From assembly GCA_032191485.1 (NCBI GenBank), contig JAVDOI010000008.1:23174549-23238548 (forward strand): a stretch of 64,000 nucleotides of DNA, written 5' to 3'. Source of the stretch: Leptoclinus maculatus (Eukaryota; Chordata; Actinopteri; Perciformes; Stichaeidae). This document shows positions 1 to 12,414 of this stretch, piece by piece. Below the pieces are notes generated by a model. That model had not been told where the DNA came from, ran no database searches, and saw only the letters and a program-made list of their open reading frames with translations. Every line of letters starts with the position of its first letter. Position 1 is the first letter of the stretch. Position numbers and translations under genes: made by a program.

Positions 1-1001
1 CACACACACACACACATACACGCACACACATGTATATATAGTGTTTTTTTTTGCCATCCAGCTCTGATGAACAGCAGCAATAACCTCATACATTCCAGTG
101 TGCTCCAAGTAATTCATCTTCACTGTCCAAGTCATCAAATCTGAAGAACGACAGTGAGACAGTCACCCAAGGAGACTGGCAACAGGAACACACACACACA
201 CACACACACACATACACACCTTCACCCTTCCGAGACACAACGCAGTCTTTCATAATAGAGCACTTTTCTGAGAGGTGGAAAAGGGATTAGATTCTCCTAG
301 GCTCTTCTGGATTTCTCCAAAAAAAAAAAAAAAAGTGTGTGATGAAGTGTAAAATAGAGAAAGAGTAGCAGCGAGCAGGCGAATGGTGACGGGCCGCCTG
401 TCAGAAGACACAGGGATCCTTATCGTGCCGAAACATCATCCGCCGACCATTCTCCTGCAGTCACACATGACTGATGAGGGAGGTAAAAAAAGTTTAACTT
501 GTCTTTTCTCTAATCCTCACACTTTTCTTTATAGCAGGAAATTAATGGCCTCTCGCGTAGGACACTTCTACACACACACACACACACATTTGTCTGTTCG
601 CCGTGCTCATCCCGGAGCGGTGCTTTTTATCATCCGCCGTAAGTAGCGGCGGTAAAATTGCTTAATTAAAGCATGAATGTTTAATAAACCCTCAGGCGGC
701 GTGGAGAGGGACCTGAGATAGGCCGTCCATTGACAAGGCAGCCTCGAGGAAGGGGACGGACAATTCCTCGACTTCTTCGCACTGACTCTTAAATTCAAGT
801 GAGTCCTTTGACAGAGAACAGGTGGAGCTGGTAAAGGCCAGAGACTTCATGAGCGACCGACTGTTTTCAAATGTTAAGTTGTTCTCTTCTGTAGTGGCTG
901 GGAGTGTCAGATCCTAAGCTGATGCAGTAACCTTAACCCCAGGCTGCTTTCGCTTGATTGCTTTTATATACAGACTTGGTGACTAAATGTCTTATAGGCG
1001 C
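1..1001. other. Intronic sequence with CA microsatellites
   Basis: No gene or defined mobile element was recognised. It holds CA/TG runs at 1-18, about 188-212 and 571-588, and an A-tract at about 319-334. Short open frames here look random. Confidence 0.6.
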
Positions 1002-1734
1002 TAGGGTTGGATGATATTAGTGCTGGGTGGTATGACCATTAATGTGTATCACGGTATTTTTTTTAATTCTGCCGGTTTCACGGCATTTCACGGTATTTTT
1101 TATTTTCCTTGACTGTGTTTTTATATAGGTTTATAGTGGCTTACTCTACTGTCAGGAGTACATAGAATATAAAAACATGTTAATGTCATCATGTATAAAG
1201 GCTTTGCTTACTATAGGGTGTGCTCGTTTGTTCCTATAATGTTGGGATAGCAGTTTGGCTGAAGTATTGTCGCCCCGGTAAGACGTACCTTGAATCCAGT
1301 GTTTTAATCATTGCTCTGAACCCGTCTTTCTCGACTGTCTGTAGCGGGACCATGTCCTTGCAGAGCTGGATCGTAATGTAGCTCCACCGCTTGCTTTTCT
1401 TGTCATATGCAGTGCCTCGAGCCAATGCCTCTTCAAGCGATGTCTGAACCTTTAGCTTCACCGTTTCACTCGCGCTAACGTTACCGGTTGACGGCCTCGA
1501 ATCCGACGGCACAGCTCCTCTCTTGGGCACAGACTATCGGTGCATCTCTGGTCTGTCTTTGTTCATCCTGCATCGCTCTGTTCTGTTCTTTAATGTAACA
1601 TTACTGTAGCGACGGAGCCTCTCGCTGTTAACAGACTGTTGTGTTGTGTAAAACTGTCCCCCTCAAAACAAAAACAACCAGCCATGTACGCCAATCATCG
1701 ACAGCCGATATATTTTTCCACTTGCCTAACCCTA
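1002..1734 (-). mobile_element. hAT-type transposon remnant with ZBED-like transposase piece
   Basis: The left end TAGGGTTGGATG and the inverted right end TAGGGTTAGGC form imperfect terminal repeats. They are flanked by 8-bp sequences ataggcgc (994-1001) and ctaggcac (1735-1742), which agree at 6 of 8 positions and fit an aged hAT target duplication. The minus-strand frame in 1234-1530 resembles ZBED1-like hAT transposase. A second terminus-like motif (tagtgctgggtgg) at about 1018 suggests a composite element. Confidence 0.55.
1234..1530 (-). pseudogene. ZBED1-like hAT transposase fragment
   Basis: The 98-residue frame contains YDKKSKRWS, then KDMVPLQTVEKDGFRAM and LDSRYVLPGRQYF. This order is typical of the segment upstream of the catalytic core in ZBED1-like hAT transposases (KDM-P--VE--GF, then L-PRY--PSR--F). 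The BED finger, the rest of the RNase-H core and the C-terminal dimerisation region are missing, so it is a dead fragment inside the element at 1002-1734. I infer the family from motif order alone. Confidence 0.65.
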
Positions 1735-1798
1735 CTAGGCACACCATATTCTGTCATGTAGGCTACCCAAAAATGACATCAACTGACTGTTGATGTTT

Positions 1799-2168
1799 GA
1801 AGGTATAATGTTCACCATGTTCACGTTTTTGACAAATTGCAATTTTGACCTCATGATGGCGCTAGAGGAAAAGTTATGGGCTCATCAAAGTTAATACGAT
1901 TCATCCCGAGGTGAACATCACAACACCAGATTAAATGACAATACATCCAATAGAGAAGGCATTTGGATCATAACTACACATCTGTACAAAATTACATTTA
2001 AATCCATTTCGGAAGATGTTGAGATATTTCACTGGATAGGTTCACTGTGACCTGATGGTGGCACTAGAGAAAAAGTAATTCCACTCATCCTAGTGAGAAT
2101 TTTGAAACAATCAGGACCAAGTGGTGGACTGCCCGACCACCCAGCATTACCATCTCTGCAAGTCTAAC
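1799..2168. repeat. Percomorph-type interspersed repeat with internal duplication
   Basis: Two related units, around 1850-1915 (gacctcatgatggcgctaga) and 2050-2100 (gacctgatggtggcactaga), are each followed by a diverged copy of the same downstream text. I recognise this kind of repeat as very common in percomorph fish introns. Its class is not known to me and it has no coding content. Confidence 0.5.
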
Positions 2169-2280
2169 AGTTGTAACTAGGGGTGCAACGGATCACAAAC
2201 CTCACGGTTCGGTTCGGATCACGGTTCTTGAGTCAGCAAAGAAAAGGGGAGGAGACAAATATAACTTTGCTTTCCATTTA

Positions 2281-3120
2281 TTACCGTATTTTCCGCACTA
2301 TAAGGCGCACTTAAAAGCCTTTAATTTTCTCAAAAAACGACAGTGCGCCTTATAATCCGGAGCGCCTTATATATGGATTAATTCTGGTTGTGTTTACTGA
2401 CCTCGAAGCGATTTTGTGTGGTACACGGCGCTCTGTCAAAATGTTTTAGTACGACTTTGGTAAACTACAAAGCCGCACCGCTTGCAGCATTACGGCTACC
2501 GTAGTCAGGAGTCTCACCGGTAGTTCTGGACGAGGTGTAAGCATAAGCATGCATAAGTATCATAGCTCGCTGTGTGAGTCACGCAGACTCCACTAACTGT
2601 GTGTTTACATGTCTGTAATCATAAAGCTACAGCTGTCTCAGAACGCTGCCGTTAGCAGACGTGCTAACTAACGAGCTAACAAGCTAGGGGTAATCTGCCT
2701 CTATCTCTCAAGACACCTGCCCAGCTGTTCACTTGTTCTCACAACACAACTCAGTTTCTCACTGATGGCCATTATTTATTCTGTGTGTTTACATGTCTGT
2801 AATCATAAAGCTACAGCTGTCTCAGAACGCTGCCGTTAGCAGACGTGCTAACTAACGAGCTAACAAGCTACACTACACGATGTAAACAGTCCGTCCCCCA
2901 GATCGTCATAAGCTCGTCATATGCATCACATCTCGCTGTGTGAGTCTCGTACTATCTCGTGAGAATACGGACACGGAAGTGGAGAATCTACAGATTTCTT
3001 CAGAGCGCCCGCGCCTTATAGTCTGGTGCGCTTTATATATGAAAAAAGATCGAAAATAGACCATTCATTGACAGTGCGCCTTATAATCCAGTGCGCCCTA
3101 TAGTGCGGAAAATACGGTAA
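2281..3120. mobile_element. Non-autonomous TIR element nested in a hAT fragment
   Basis: Starts TTACCGTATTTTCCGCACTA and ends with its inverse (tagtgcggaaaatacggtaa), about 20 bp of near-perfect terminal inverted repeat. It is flanked by TTA on both sides (2278-2280 and 3121-3123), which would fit a PIF/Harbinger-type 3-bp duplication, although the palindromic termini make this ambiguous. Sub-terminal motifs of the gcgccttata type recur several times near both ends. It has no transposase. Confidence 0.7.
2597..2870 (+). repeat. Exact 90-bp direct duplication
   Basis: Positions 2597-2686 and 2781-2870 are identical over 90 bases, offset by 184 bp, inside the element at 2281-3120. The 94-bp spacer is unrelated to the unit. 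Confidence 0.85.
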
Positions 3121-3350
3121 TTAAAGAACTTCAAGAACACTTAAAGCAAAGAACTTTGGGCTATAGTCTTACATGAAAACTAAAATATTGAAGATGTCCA
3201 ATTTGAAACAAAATTAAATAAATAACAAATAAAAATAAAACATTCAAGAATACTCAATTATGTTAAGTTTAAGTGCAACATGAGGTATGTTGATACCCTC
3301 TTCAGAGCAGTTTTAACTGAACTGAACTGCTCGGCAACAACTTGGGTCTA

Positions 3351-6300
3351 TGTTTACTTCCTGTCAGGTCTCATCTTTTCAAAAAGATGAGAATACCTCC
3401 ATTGTCTGGGGAGAGGGTAGATCTTTATGTGGTGACTGGGATATTACTACTGGGCCTGTCTAGCTTCCACTCTACTGCTTCTGCCTGCACCAGGTGTGTG
3501 TCTGTGTGACTCTCACAGAGGGGGCGTGTCTACAGGACTATGAATCTCCGCCGTGATGAAGTGAGCGGTCACAGTCTTTTCCTCTTTATAGAGGAACGAT
3601 CTTCATATTAAAGTGGGTGCGTGAGGGGATTTCATAGCGTGGCTCAAGCACTTTGACCAGATTTTGAAATCCTTTGTTTTCCACTAGGAAAAATAATGTG
3701 CATTATTCTGCGGCGCATATCAACGTCAACATTACGCTACAGAGCTGATTTATGTCCTTGTCTTATCAGCCTAAGCAGACCCGTCTGTTAGCTGTTATGT
3801 TACTGTAGCTATTGTGCTACTTTCAAGTGGTGCTTGAAACAGACTTATAGCTGTAGCCGAATCACCGTATTATCATGAAACATAATGAATCACTTTCTAA
3901 TACAGCCCATTGCTGAATATACAGTGATACTCTACGTATGTCTTCAGTGTTTCCATAGAAGAGATGAAGGCGGCAGATCATTTCAGGAGCCACAGAGCAG
4001 GAGAGCAACAGTAAAGCAGCATGGCTTTAAAAACACAGACACACGGTGAAACATTTAAATGAAAGTAGGACAAATTGTATGAGCTATGATAAGCTAAAAA
4101 ACATCTCAAGTGCTGCACTACTTCGCGTCCTGCTGTTTACTGATCAGATCATGGTAACTACGGTTGGTAAAGTCATACAGTCATGACTTTTTGACAGTCA
4201 TATCAAGCAACAGTTCCAATAATGAGAAGAAAAAAAGACGAGAATGACGTTGGGCGCGTTATTGAGTTTCAGTTTTCTCAACTCAAGCCGCTCCTGCAAA
4301 AACACAAGGCACTCATCAACGCAGCAGCAGCGAGCGAAACGCTTCACTCTCGTTGAAAATGATGACAAAAAGCCCCACTGCCTGATTAGGACTTAAGAAT
4401 GTATACAGGCGATGTTGTCTTTGGGCCTATCAGTATCTACTGCTGATGGCTGACCCCAGATCTGTGGCTACAAGCTGGATGCTGTACCTTTTCATGTTTT
4501 CATGTTTACAACCGGCCACCTTCTTCTGTACAACAACTACAGCCACAGCATATTCTCATCAAGCAGTTCCTTTAACAGGAAGCACAGCAGTAAAGCAACA
4601 GTAATGATGCCAAATGCTCAGCACAGCTCCATCCAAAAGTTTACCCATGGTGCAGTGCTGGACTCGGTATATTGCACATATCAGAATCCTTCTCCCATGA
4701 TCTGTTCAGCTCTGACTCAAATACATCAATGACAATTGATTTGACTTGGGTAAAAATAACTACGATGCTTTTAATCACAGCCACCGATGTCTAATAATCA
4801 CACCGATCATTGGTAGGTTGGACATCCCGTCACCACAAAGAGGTCCATGCGTTTCATAATTGTTTTCCCTGCCTCCGCTCCAAAGGAACAAGCTCCATAT
4901 GAAAACTTCTCAAACAGGCTGAGCGACTACACATTCCTGCCGTCTCTGTGCGGTTCACTCCTGCCCACACGGCGCCCCATGTGGCGAGCACCACGCCTCG
5001 CTCCCTCCTCATGCTCACACGCAAAATCAGCTTTATTCTCTCCCTTGGTCAGCCACCCACACTCGGTCACGAGGGACCAGTGCGTGGTTGCACCGGTGAG
5101 TGTGTGCTGTTTTCTAGTGGGATATTTCTCCGTGTGTGTGTACGCCGGTGCTGTGCACAGTGCGTATGTGTGTGGAGAGGAGCTAATGCATTCGACCTGC
5201 TTTAGGATTCCTCAGCGCTCCCTTATGGAGGCGGGTTGGAAATCCCTTAGTTTAGCACCAATGTGGTCCGGCCGTGCTCACAGGGAGAGACTCGGCGCTC
5301 ACATTCATCTTCCTAAACCGCAACCGGCTGCCAGCAAACTGGAGGAAAAAGTGCAAGTCAGGGGGGGTTTATGAGCATTTCCTCCTCCTTCTTTCTATAC
5401 GCTGTCACTTTTTTTGGACCGTCTGGTCTTTTTTAATTTCTTTACCCCTCCATCACAAGCAGTGTGTCAGGCAGCTCTGAGCAGGCTGTGATCAAAGTTG
5501 TGAAATTATGTATCTCAACTCTGTTTTGACATTTACAGAACTGACTGGACCAGTGGAGGCAGTGCAGTTGAAGCACAAAAGAAAAACAAGTTTCAAGTCC
5601 TATTTGACTTGCTGTCTTGTTTATTACACACATACACACACACACCTATCTATCTATCTATCTATCATTGCTCTACTGCCATCAGGACTATTAACAAAAT
5701 GGTTGTCCAGCTGCTCTGAGGCCAGCTGAGTATGCAGTTTTAAAAACATCTTTAAGACATTTGACAGTGAAAAATGGAACTTGTCAGTGCTCTCTGGTGG
5801 ACGAACTATGTGACAAAGAAGTTGTGTTTATATGTATAAAGGTAGTAACCTTGAGAATGTGGCATTGGACCATGTAGTTATCCCTAAATAAAAATCCAAA
5901 TAAAAAATGACAAAAACAATGTATAAACTGTACACGTTAGAGGTTGAACAATAGTGGATTTTTAATGGCGGATATAATAACAATAGTTTTGAGCAGGAAA
6001 AAGCATATATATATATATATATATATACACTGTCACACTGTACATGTTGGTTACTAACACTCACTGACTCACTCAAAAAACACACACACATACTAGTTAT
6101 CGGTGCTTCTCGCCTGGAACTGACACACATCTCCCCATGACAGAGACCTTTACAACACGCACACACACAGCAACTAGTCATATCTTGTTGACAGCTGCGT
6201 CACCGTCACTGCTACGAGTGCCACACTCAAGTTTCTGCCAGGAATCAGGATTTGAGAAAACTGAAAACAAATAATATATATACTTTGTGGCGAGTTGGCA

Positions 6301-6473
6301 TTTCTTGTCAAAGGACCGGACAAGATCATCTTTGTTTGTTCAAGCATCAGTAACAATAGCAAACAACGAACCGACAAAACAGACAGACAGCAGAGACAGT
6401 TCTCTCCAACCCTCAATTTTCTTTATCCACTTCCCCTGGATCCTGTCCCAGGGTGCATTGGGAAAGAGTCACC
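3351..6473. other. Non-coding sequence, no gene recognised
   Basis: Possibly the decayed body of the hAT fragment at 2178 up to about 4 kb; the rest is unique-looking. Open frames at 4847-5374 and 5828-6181 have no recognisable motif. Microsatellites: CTAT at about 5645-5667, AT at about 6004-6026, and CA near 5627-5645 and 6080. Confidence 0.5.
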
Positions 6474-7554
6474 CGGGTGGCAACCTTCGGTTCTGAAAAG
6501 TGAAGCCAATGCCGAAGTGTTTTAAACTTACATTCTCTCAAATGTCCATCAGGGGGCAACTCCTGTCTCATAGACTCCTGTCTATGAGACAATGACTCTA
6601 CTTCTCTCTTGATTTATTACCTCAGTAAACATTGTGAACATGAGTTTATGGTTCAATACAGCATGATGTTCATTTAGTAAATTATTGTCCCATTAGGAGT
6701 CAAATAGAACAGTGGTTCTCAACTGGTCTGGCTGCGGGACCCACCATCACCCCTTAATGACAAGCCGCGACCCAAATCGAGGAAAATGTTCAACTTCTCA
6801 AATGTATTTAATGAAAAGATGGTGCAGTTTGAACCTGAGCTGAAAATGTCCTCTGCAGTCGTAGTATAGGGAGCTCTCTGGTGCAGATAAATTGTTCCTG
6901 TAAGTCCCCGTCCCACACATCTTTCACGTAAATGAGTAAAACTGCTTTGTTTGTTATGTCTGTAGATTCGTCCATTTGTAATGTAAAATGTCCACTTGCC
7001 TTAATTCGAGCTGTTGTTTGAAGTCATCCGACATGTCTTCAATTCGCCTACTTATAGTGTCATTTGACAGAGGTATAGTTTTCATTGTATCCTCTGCTGA
7101 TATTAGCATTACAAGGCATTAACGCCAAATACTGTTAAGGAGTGTGAATAGACCGCACTCCGCTGCATAAAAAATCCCCTTCAAAATAAAAGCACAGAAT
7201 TTTATTTTTTTTCAGGCAAAGGCCCGCGACCCACTGAAAACGGGTCCCACCAGTTGAGAATCACTGAAATAGAACATGTGAACCTTGTGATTGACAAGTC
7301 ACTAACACGGTGTTGTTTGTGTTTTTTTCTTCGAACTTGAACCCTTTCACAGTGTGTTTTCACTTCATTAATTGTAAGATATTGGCAGTATTCAGCGTCC
7401 GGTTGTACTTAGTTCCACCCTCTCGAGTCACTTCTGGTTGCAAAAAAACAAAATGGCAACGGGCAACAACCAAGATGGCGAACTCGAGGCTTCAAAACTG
7501 TAGTCCACAAACCAAAGGGTGATGTCACATCCACACCTTATATACAATCTATGG
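6474..7554 (-). repeat. Interspersed repeat family X, copy A, split by a hAT
   Basis: This is the inverse of the repeat at 21722-22293. Shared landmarks include a box reading aataaatcaagagagaagta in the opposite orientation, a tract near the end about an 'actatgg' tip, and phrases around ccctttcacagtgtg and aaaatggca. The copy is interrupted exactly by the hAT at 6710-7266 and resumes after it. It shows no coding potential or class I can name. Confidence 0.75.
6710..7266. mobile_element. Complete non-autonomous hAT, CAGTGGTTCTCAA ends
   Basis: Begins CAGTGGTTCTCAACTGGT and ends with the inverse (ACCAGTTGAGAATCACTG), one mismatch in the terminal 18 bases. A perfect 8-bp target duplication aaatagaa lies at 6702-6709 and 7267-7274, diagnostic of hAT. 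At 557 bp with no transposase it would have depended on a partner element. It sits inside family X copy A, so it is younger than that copy. Confidence 0.9.
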
Positions 7555-7656
7555 GTTACGCCATACAGTCTTTCACAGGACTAGTGCGCTTAAACGAACA
7601 CATAAGCCATGTGTAAATTAAAAGCATGCACTTCATGATGGTGGGTCCATTTAGAG

Positions 7657-8668
7657 TAGGGGGGCCCAATACGTCAATCGCAAAGGTAGATCGCATGCCA
7701 TTCAAAAAAACCAAGATGTTAGCCTATCATCCATCCTCCCTATAGCATTTGCCACTTGATTGACGTGCAGGCAGCCAGTCTGACATCACGTCTTTTCTAA
7801 CACACGGGTCCGGCGAGCTAATTAGTTAGCCTTCCAATGTATTTCTACTAAAGTTAATGCTTTCAAACGAAAAATGCAACATCTGTCCTCAAAGCTGCAG
7901 CGCCATGATTTGTGGAACTTCCAAAACCTTGTGTAAGAGCTGGAGACACAACGGAAGGCGTGTGCGCAACTAGACAGTGTGCGCTACACAGAGCAGATTG
8001 ACAAGTGTCTGTCAGAGTTTGACAAACGCTTTCAAGACTTTGCTTTACTCGAGCCAGTCGCTACATTTATGTGCTACCCATTTCAGGAAGATATTGAGGT
8101 TGATTCACTCGCATCAAAAATTGCAACGCTGTTTCACCTGAACTCGTCTGGAGTGGAGGATGAGATTTTGACACTACAGGCTGACATTCAGCTGAAGTAC
8201 AGGGCTCATGGACAGTTTTGGAACTTACTCAGAGGAAAAGTATCCAAACATGAGGAAATGTGTTACCTTCTTGACTGCATTATTCGGCTCTACTTATTTA
8301 TGTGAGTCAGCCTTTTCCCACATGAAGAATATTAAGTCCAAATACCGTTCCACCATGACTGATGATCATAGAAGTCTGCTTGAGGCTGGCTACCAGCAGC
8401 TACTGTCCGGACTATGCAACCCTGGCTGATTCCATTCAGTGCAAGTCATCAGAATAAGGTAATGACCAAAAATGTACGGAATTGTATTGTGCCATAAGGG
8501 TTCATGCAGTTATGCAAGGTACGCCAACATATATTGTAAATATAAAGTATACTCAGTATATATATATATATAAATAAATAGATATTTAGCATTTTTAATG
8601 TAGGTAGATCATTTTGACATGGTCATTTTAAAAGTAGCTTGCAAGCCGAAAAAGTGTGGGCACCCCTG
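7657..8668 (+). mobile_element. Compact hAT with GTF2IRD2-like transposase remnant
   Basis: The termini TAGGGGGGCCCA and, inverted, CAGGGGTGCCCA are flanked by a perfect 8-bp duplication atttagag (7649-7656 and 8669-8676). At 1012 bp the element is much shorter than an autonomous member; only the C-terminal part of the transposase remains, so this is an internally deleted copy that transposed as such or decayed later. Confidence 0.88.
7979..8429 (+). pseudogene. hAT transposase C-terminal region, frameshifted
   Basis: The frame at 7979 reads through the helical region (FDKRFQDFALLEPVATFM, then DIEVDSLASKIATLFHL) that precedes the hAT dimerisation domain in GTF2IRD2/ZBED-like fish transposases. 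A frameshift near 8233 moves the frame, after which the C-terminal signature appears: KYPNMRKC, LFGSTYLCESAFSHMK, then SKYRSTMTDDH. The BED zinc finger and catalytic RNase-H core are absent. It cannot be active and shows no sign of domestication. Confidence 0.85.
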
Positions 8669-8740
8669 ATTTAGAGGATCTTAAAGCCTTAAAGACTGAA
8701 TTTGTACTTTCTCTCCAAAGAAGACAACAAAAGTGACATA

Positions 8741-9905
8741 CAGTGGCGGCCGGTCCATAGAGGGCGCTAGGGCGCCGCCCCCCCTTGAGCCACAAATAAT
8801 AAAAAATAAAATAAATAATAATAATAATAAACTATACAAATTGACAATATTTGTGTTTTTGAAACATGGAATCACCCAGTAATATGTGTAAAATATGATA
8901 TCTGCGGTAAATATATGCTTTTCCTGCACGTCCTCTCTGCCTGTCTGCAGGTCCTCTCAGCGTGTGCACGTCTCAGCTGGCTGGGGCGCTGGAGAAACTG
9001 CCCCAAAGAGGCGGGTCTATAAAGCAGTTTAGCCAATGATGCTTTAATGCTGACTAAAGATTATAAATGAGTGACATACAATTTAGCTAATCAGCGTCCT
9101 CAAATAGATTCAGCTTGGGGCAGATTTCGTTCTGCCCCAAGCTGCACGTTCTCGTCAGGACTAGTCTCTACAGGCGAGCGCCAGCGCGAGCACTGCTCCT
9201 CCAAGACCCGTTTGAGAGGAGAACTGAGAGGAGAAACTACAGCTGAAAGAGCTGATCCCAGATCAGCCTGACCTCACAATCAGACAGCAGACTAGCAGGA
9301 AAGAGAAGCAGTACATGAAGCTTCTCTAGTAGCTGTACACCAGACAGGTTTGGCTCCCTGGATGCAGTCATGCTAATAATTTATTTAGCTTTTTAAAACA
9401 ACGGGGACAGAACCAGCATGGACAGTTAGGGAGTGAGGGACATGAAGCACCTGTCTGAGAAATGGATATATAGTTATATATAAATAATTATATATATGTA
9501 TATGTGTGTGTGTGTGTGTTTTATATTATAGTGAATATTATTATATGATATATATATATATTATTATATTATACAGAATATTATTATATGATATATATAT
9601 TATTATATTATACAGAATATTATATGATATATATATTATTATACAGAATGTTATTATATGATATATATATTATATTATACTGAATTCCCTGTGAGGGTGA
9701 CTAAAATAAGATGTCCTGACGTGTTTGTCAAAGTGTTATTTACTGCTTTTTTTCGTGTTGGAATGAATGTTAAATATTTAACTGCAAAGTAGTAATGCAC
9801 GTTTGATACCTTAATTTGTTTGCATTAAATCATTCTGGGATGTTTGCTGAAATTGATTGGATGTGGCACAGCCCTACCAAGAAAATGTTCCACCAGCCAC
9901 CACTG
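8741..9905. mobile_element. Complete non-autonomous hAT, CAGTGGCGGC ends
   Basis: Starts CAGTGGCGGCCGGT and ends with the inverse of CAGTGGTGGCTGGT, with a perfect 8-bp duplication gtgacata at 8733-8740 and 9906-9913. It is 1165 bp with no transposase-like frame. It contains an AT-rich tandem array at about 9525-9685. Confidence 0.9.
9525..9685. repeat. AT-rich tandem array
   Basis: About four imperfect copies of a 40-50-bp unit made of TATTATATGATATATATATT and a cagaat tail, inside the hAT at 8741-9905. The units differ by short indels. Confidence 0.7.
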
Positions 9906-9913
9906 GTGACATA

Positions 9914-12414
9914 TATCAGATTGTATGACCAAAATGCTGACAAAGTATGAATATATATTTGGTGAATGTTTCATGTTGCATTTCATGCATTCATGCCTCA
10001 GGTGTACAGGATTTCCTTCATAAGCACTTCTGACTACTTATGAATGCCGTTTGCTGCTGTACCTTGACCTGCACCTTCACGCAGCCTCCCACTGCAGATT
10101 CACAGTGCCAAATAACTAATGCTGGAGAGTGTTTATCGCTGCGTATATGTGCCCACACTACATTGTAGACAATACAGAATTAAAGCACATGGTCAAAATG
10201 CTAGAGACTGCCGCAATGTGCATTTTAAGCACAAGCTGCATTTCAGGAATTATCCTCAGCCTCACAATCAAGTTTTACTTGAACACATGATGGACAACTG
10301 GACCAGTGTACCTGTATACAAACTCAGGCCAAAGGAAGCTGTTTCTTGACCATGTTTGGAGGAGCTATTGAAATGGGCCAGACCGTGTCGGTGTTTCATA
10401 GTGTATGCAGTCTGTAAAGGCAAAAGATTCAGATAAAGAATGTTACATGCACCTTCACATTTACACCTAATTTGGGGTTTTCAAATGTCCCACACAAATA
10501 TGTAAAGAACAGCAAAGTTGTTTTTTAAAACCTGAGTTTTCTTTTTTTTTTGCCGTGAAGCTGTGAACGTCTGAGTCTGAGTCTGTGTGCAGAGTGCTTT
10601 TAGACTGTCACACTGTGTCCTTGTGTGGTGATTTTCCAAGCTTTATTAAATATTTCACACTTGAGAATGACTGCAAAGCCAAACTAGAGAGTACATGATG
10701 TGCAACCAAGGTCACCCACCCAGATGGTCCCACGGCTTTGTGGGCAAGTTGTATCTGTCCCCTTCACCTACACTTCACTTCACTGGTCATCTCCGGTGCT
10801 TTCTCAAAGCTATCACAAACATGTCCCTTTTGTTCAGATTGAGTCATGTGCTCTCTCATCTCCCCGCATCTCTCTCATCCATCCTTTAATCACTCACTGC
10901 CTCCCCTGCTGTCCACTGACGGCTAACAAATGAGTCCTTTCCCGCTCCGTGCCACACCAAATTTCGTGACACAAATCACACCCTTCCACACACATGCACA
11001 AGCCCACATCGGAGATCTAACGAAATGGATTTCCATAGCTAATATCTCTGGACTGAAGCTACCAACAGCCAATATTTTTTTCCCCAAAACCTTTAACTTT
11101 GACGATTTGAATGTCAGAACATTCCAAAAATAGCCCTGAAATCACCAGTCCTCTTCATCTTAAAGGTTAAAGATTTCTCCCTGCGTTCACACAGTGAGCC
11201 ATGGAGGTATAAAACAGACTCCTGCTCAACTGTAATCACCATATTAAGGCAGCATTTTTTGTTCTTTTTTAAGACATTTCAATGAAGCTTCTCTTTGCAA
11301 ATCTTTTGTAATCATTTTCTATGATATTTGATTTTATTTCCTCCTTGCTATTCAGGGACACTGAGACTCTTAATTGAAACCAGTGTTATTGATAAAAAAT
11401 GTAACAAAACACTTGGTGTCCCTTTAAATTTGATCAAAGGTCACATAGAATCAGTGTAGGTTAAGCGCGTCCTATTGATCATCCGATTGACACAGGGGAA
11501 CAGTTAATCAAGCTGTACCATATCTGTCATACCAGAGGTCGACCCCGCTCACCCGGCAACATCGGATGTTGTATTACTCATAGTAGGGTAACACTGAGCG
11601 CATCAATCTGAATGTCAATACATTAATCTAACCATTTACCCCATATGCACGCAGGGCCTGCCCTTATGGGGGTGTAATTTATTATTAAAGGCAACGCACT
11701 AATACTGCCATTTCATCTTCGTACATTGTTGGTTCATCATTTTTTATTGATGAATAATTCAATTCATCAATGTAATTATTGACTAATCAGCACCATGCCT
11801 ACTAGGAACTGACAAAAAAGGACACAAAAATGACAAATTTGTTTTCTAAATCATCATGGAAAACGTTTCCATGTCGACTGAAAATATCGTAAGTGGGGCG
11901 GATACATCACTACTGATTGGTTAGGAAGAAAAAAAATATCCCATAACAATTGCCAGATTAGAACGGCAACATTGGACAATTCTGCAAAACCCTGGATTAC
12001 GTTACAAAACAAAAGACATTTTCAGGGATGCAGCAATTACCTGCATTGGGTATTGGTACAATACTGTGCTCATGTACTCATAATTACTACTCCGATACAA
12101 CTGCACCCGACACCACTGCATGCATTGTCATGGACACATGCAGCTACTATCAATTAGTTAAGCCGTGCGGTTGTCAGCTTTGTGTCAGTCTGGCTTTCTC
12201 TGTCAGGGTTTAAGTCTATTGGCAGCCCGGTGCAACATTAGTGAGTGGTCAGTCAAGAGAGAGTGCCTGTGTGATGATGAGTAGGAAGTCAGCAGTAACG
12301 TTATAGCTGTGAACGTAGCAGTGCAGGGTGAGAACAGTTTCATTTGTGGGTGAATACATGCTACAACTCCCCAAAACCTAAGCCAAGTATTGTGTCTTGC
12401 TTGCTGCCTGCTGA
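9914..12414. other. Non-coding intronic sequence
   Basis: Nothing with coding character was recognised. Around 12030-12130 a stretch with repeated 'gtactcataattactactccgata'-style text may be a decayed hAT end, but no partner terminus was found. Confidence 0.5.

Larger units (their letters stand above)
2178..3350. mobile_element. hAT-like element fragment, right end not found
   Basis: The left terminus taggggtgcaacggatcac is a familiar hAT-type end in fish. The body resumes at 3121 after the nested element at 2281-3120. The matching inverted right end was not found downstream, so the end given is approximate and the element may continue to about 4 kb or be truncated. Confidence 0.4.

Noticed and set aside
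4847..5374. 175-codon plus-strand frame
   Set aside because: Composition is biased to serine and proline, no domain is recognised, and another frame over the same bases is also open.
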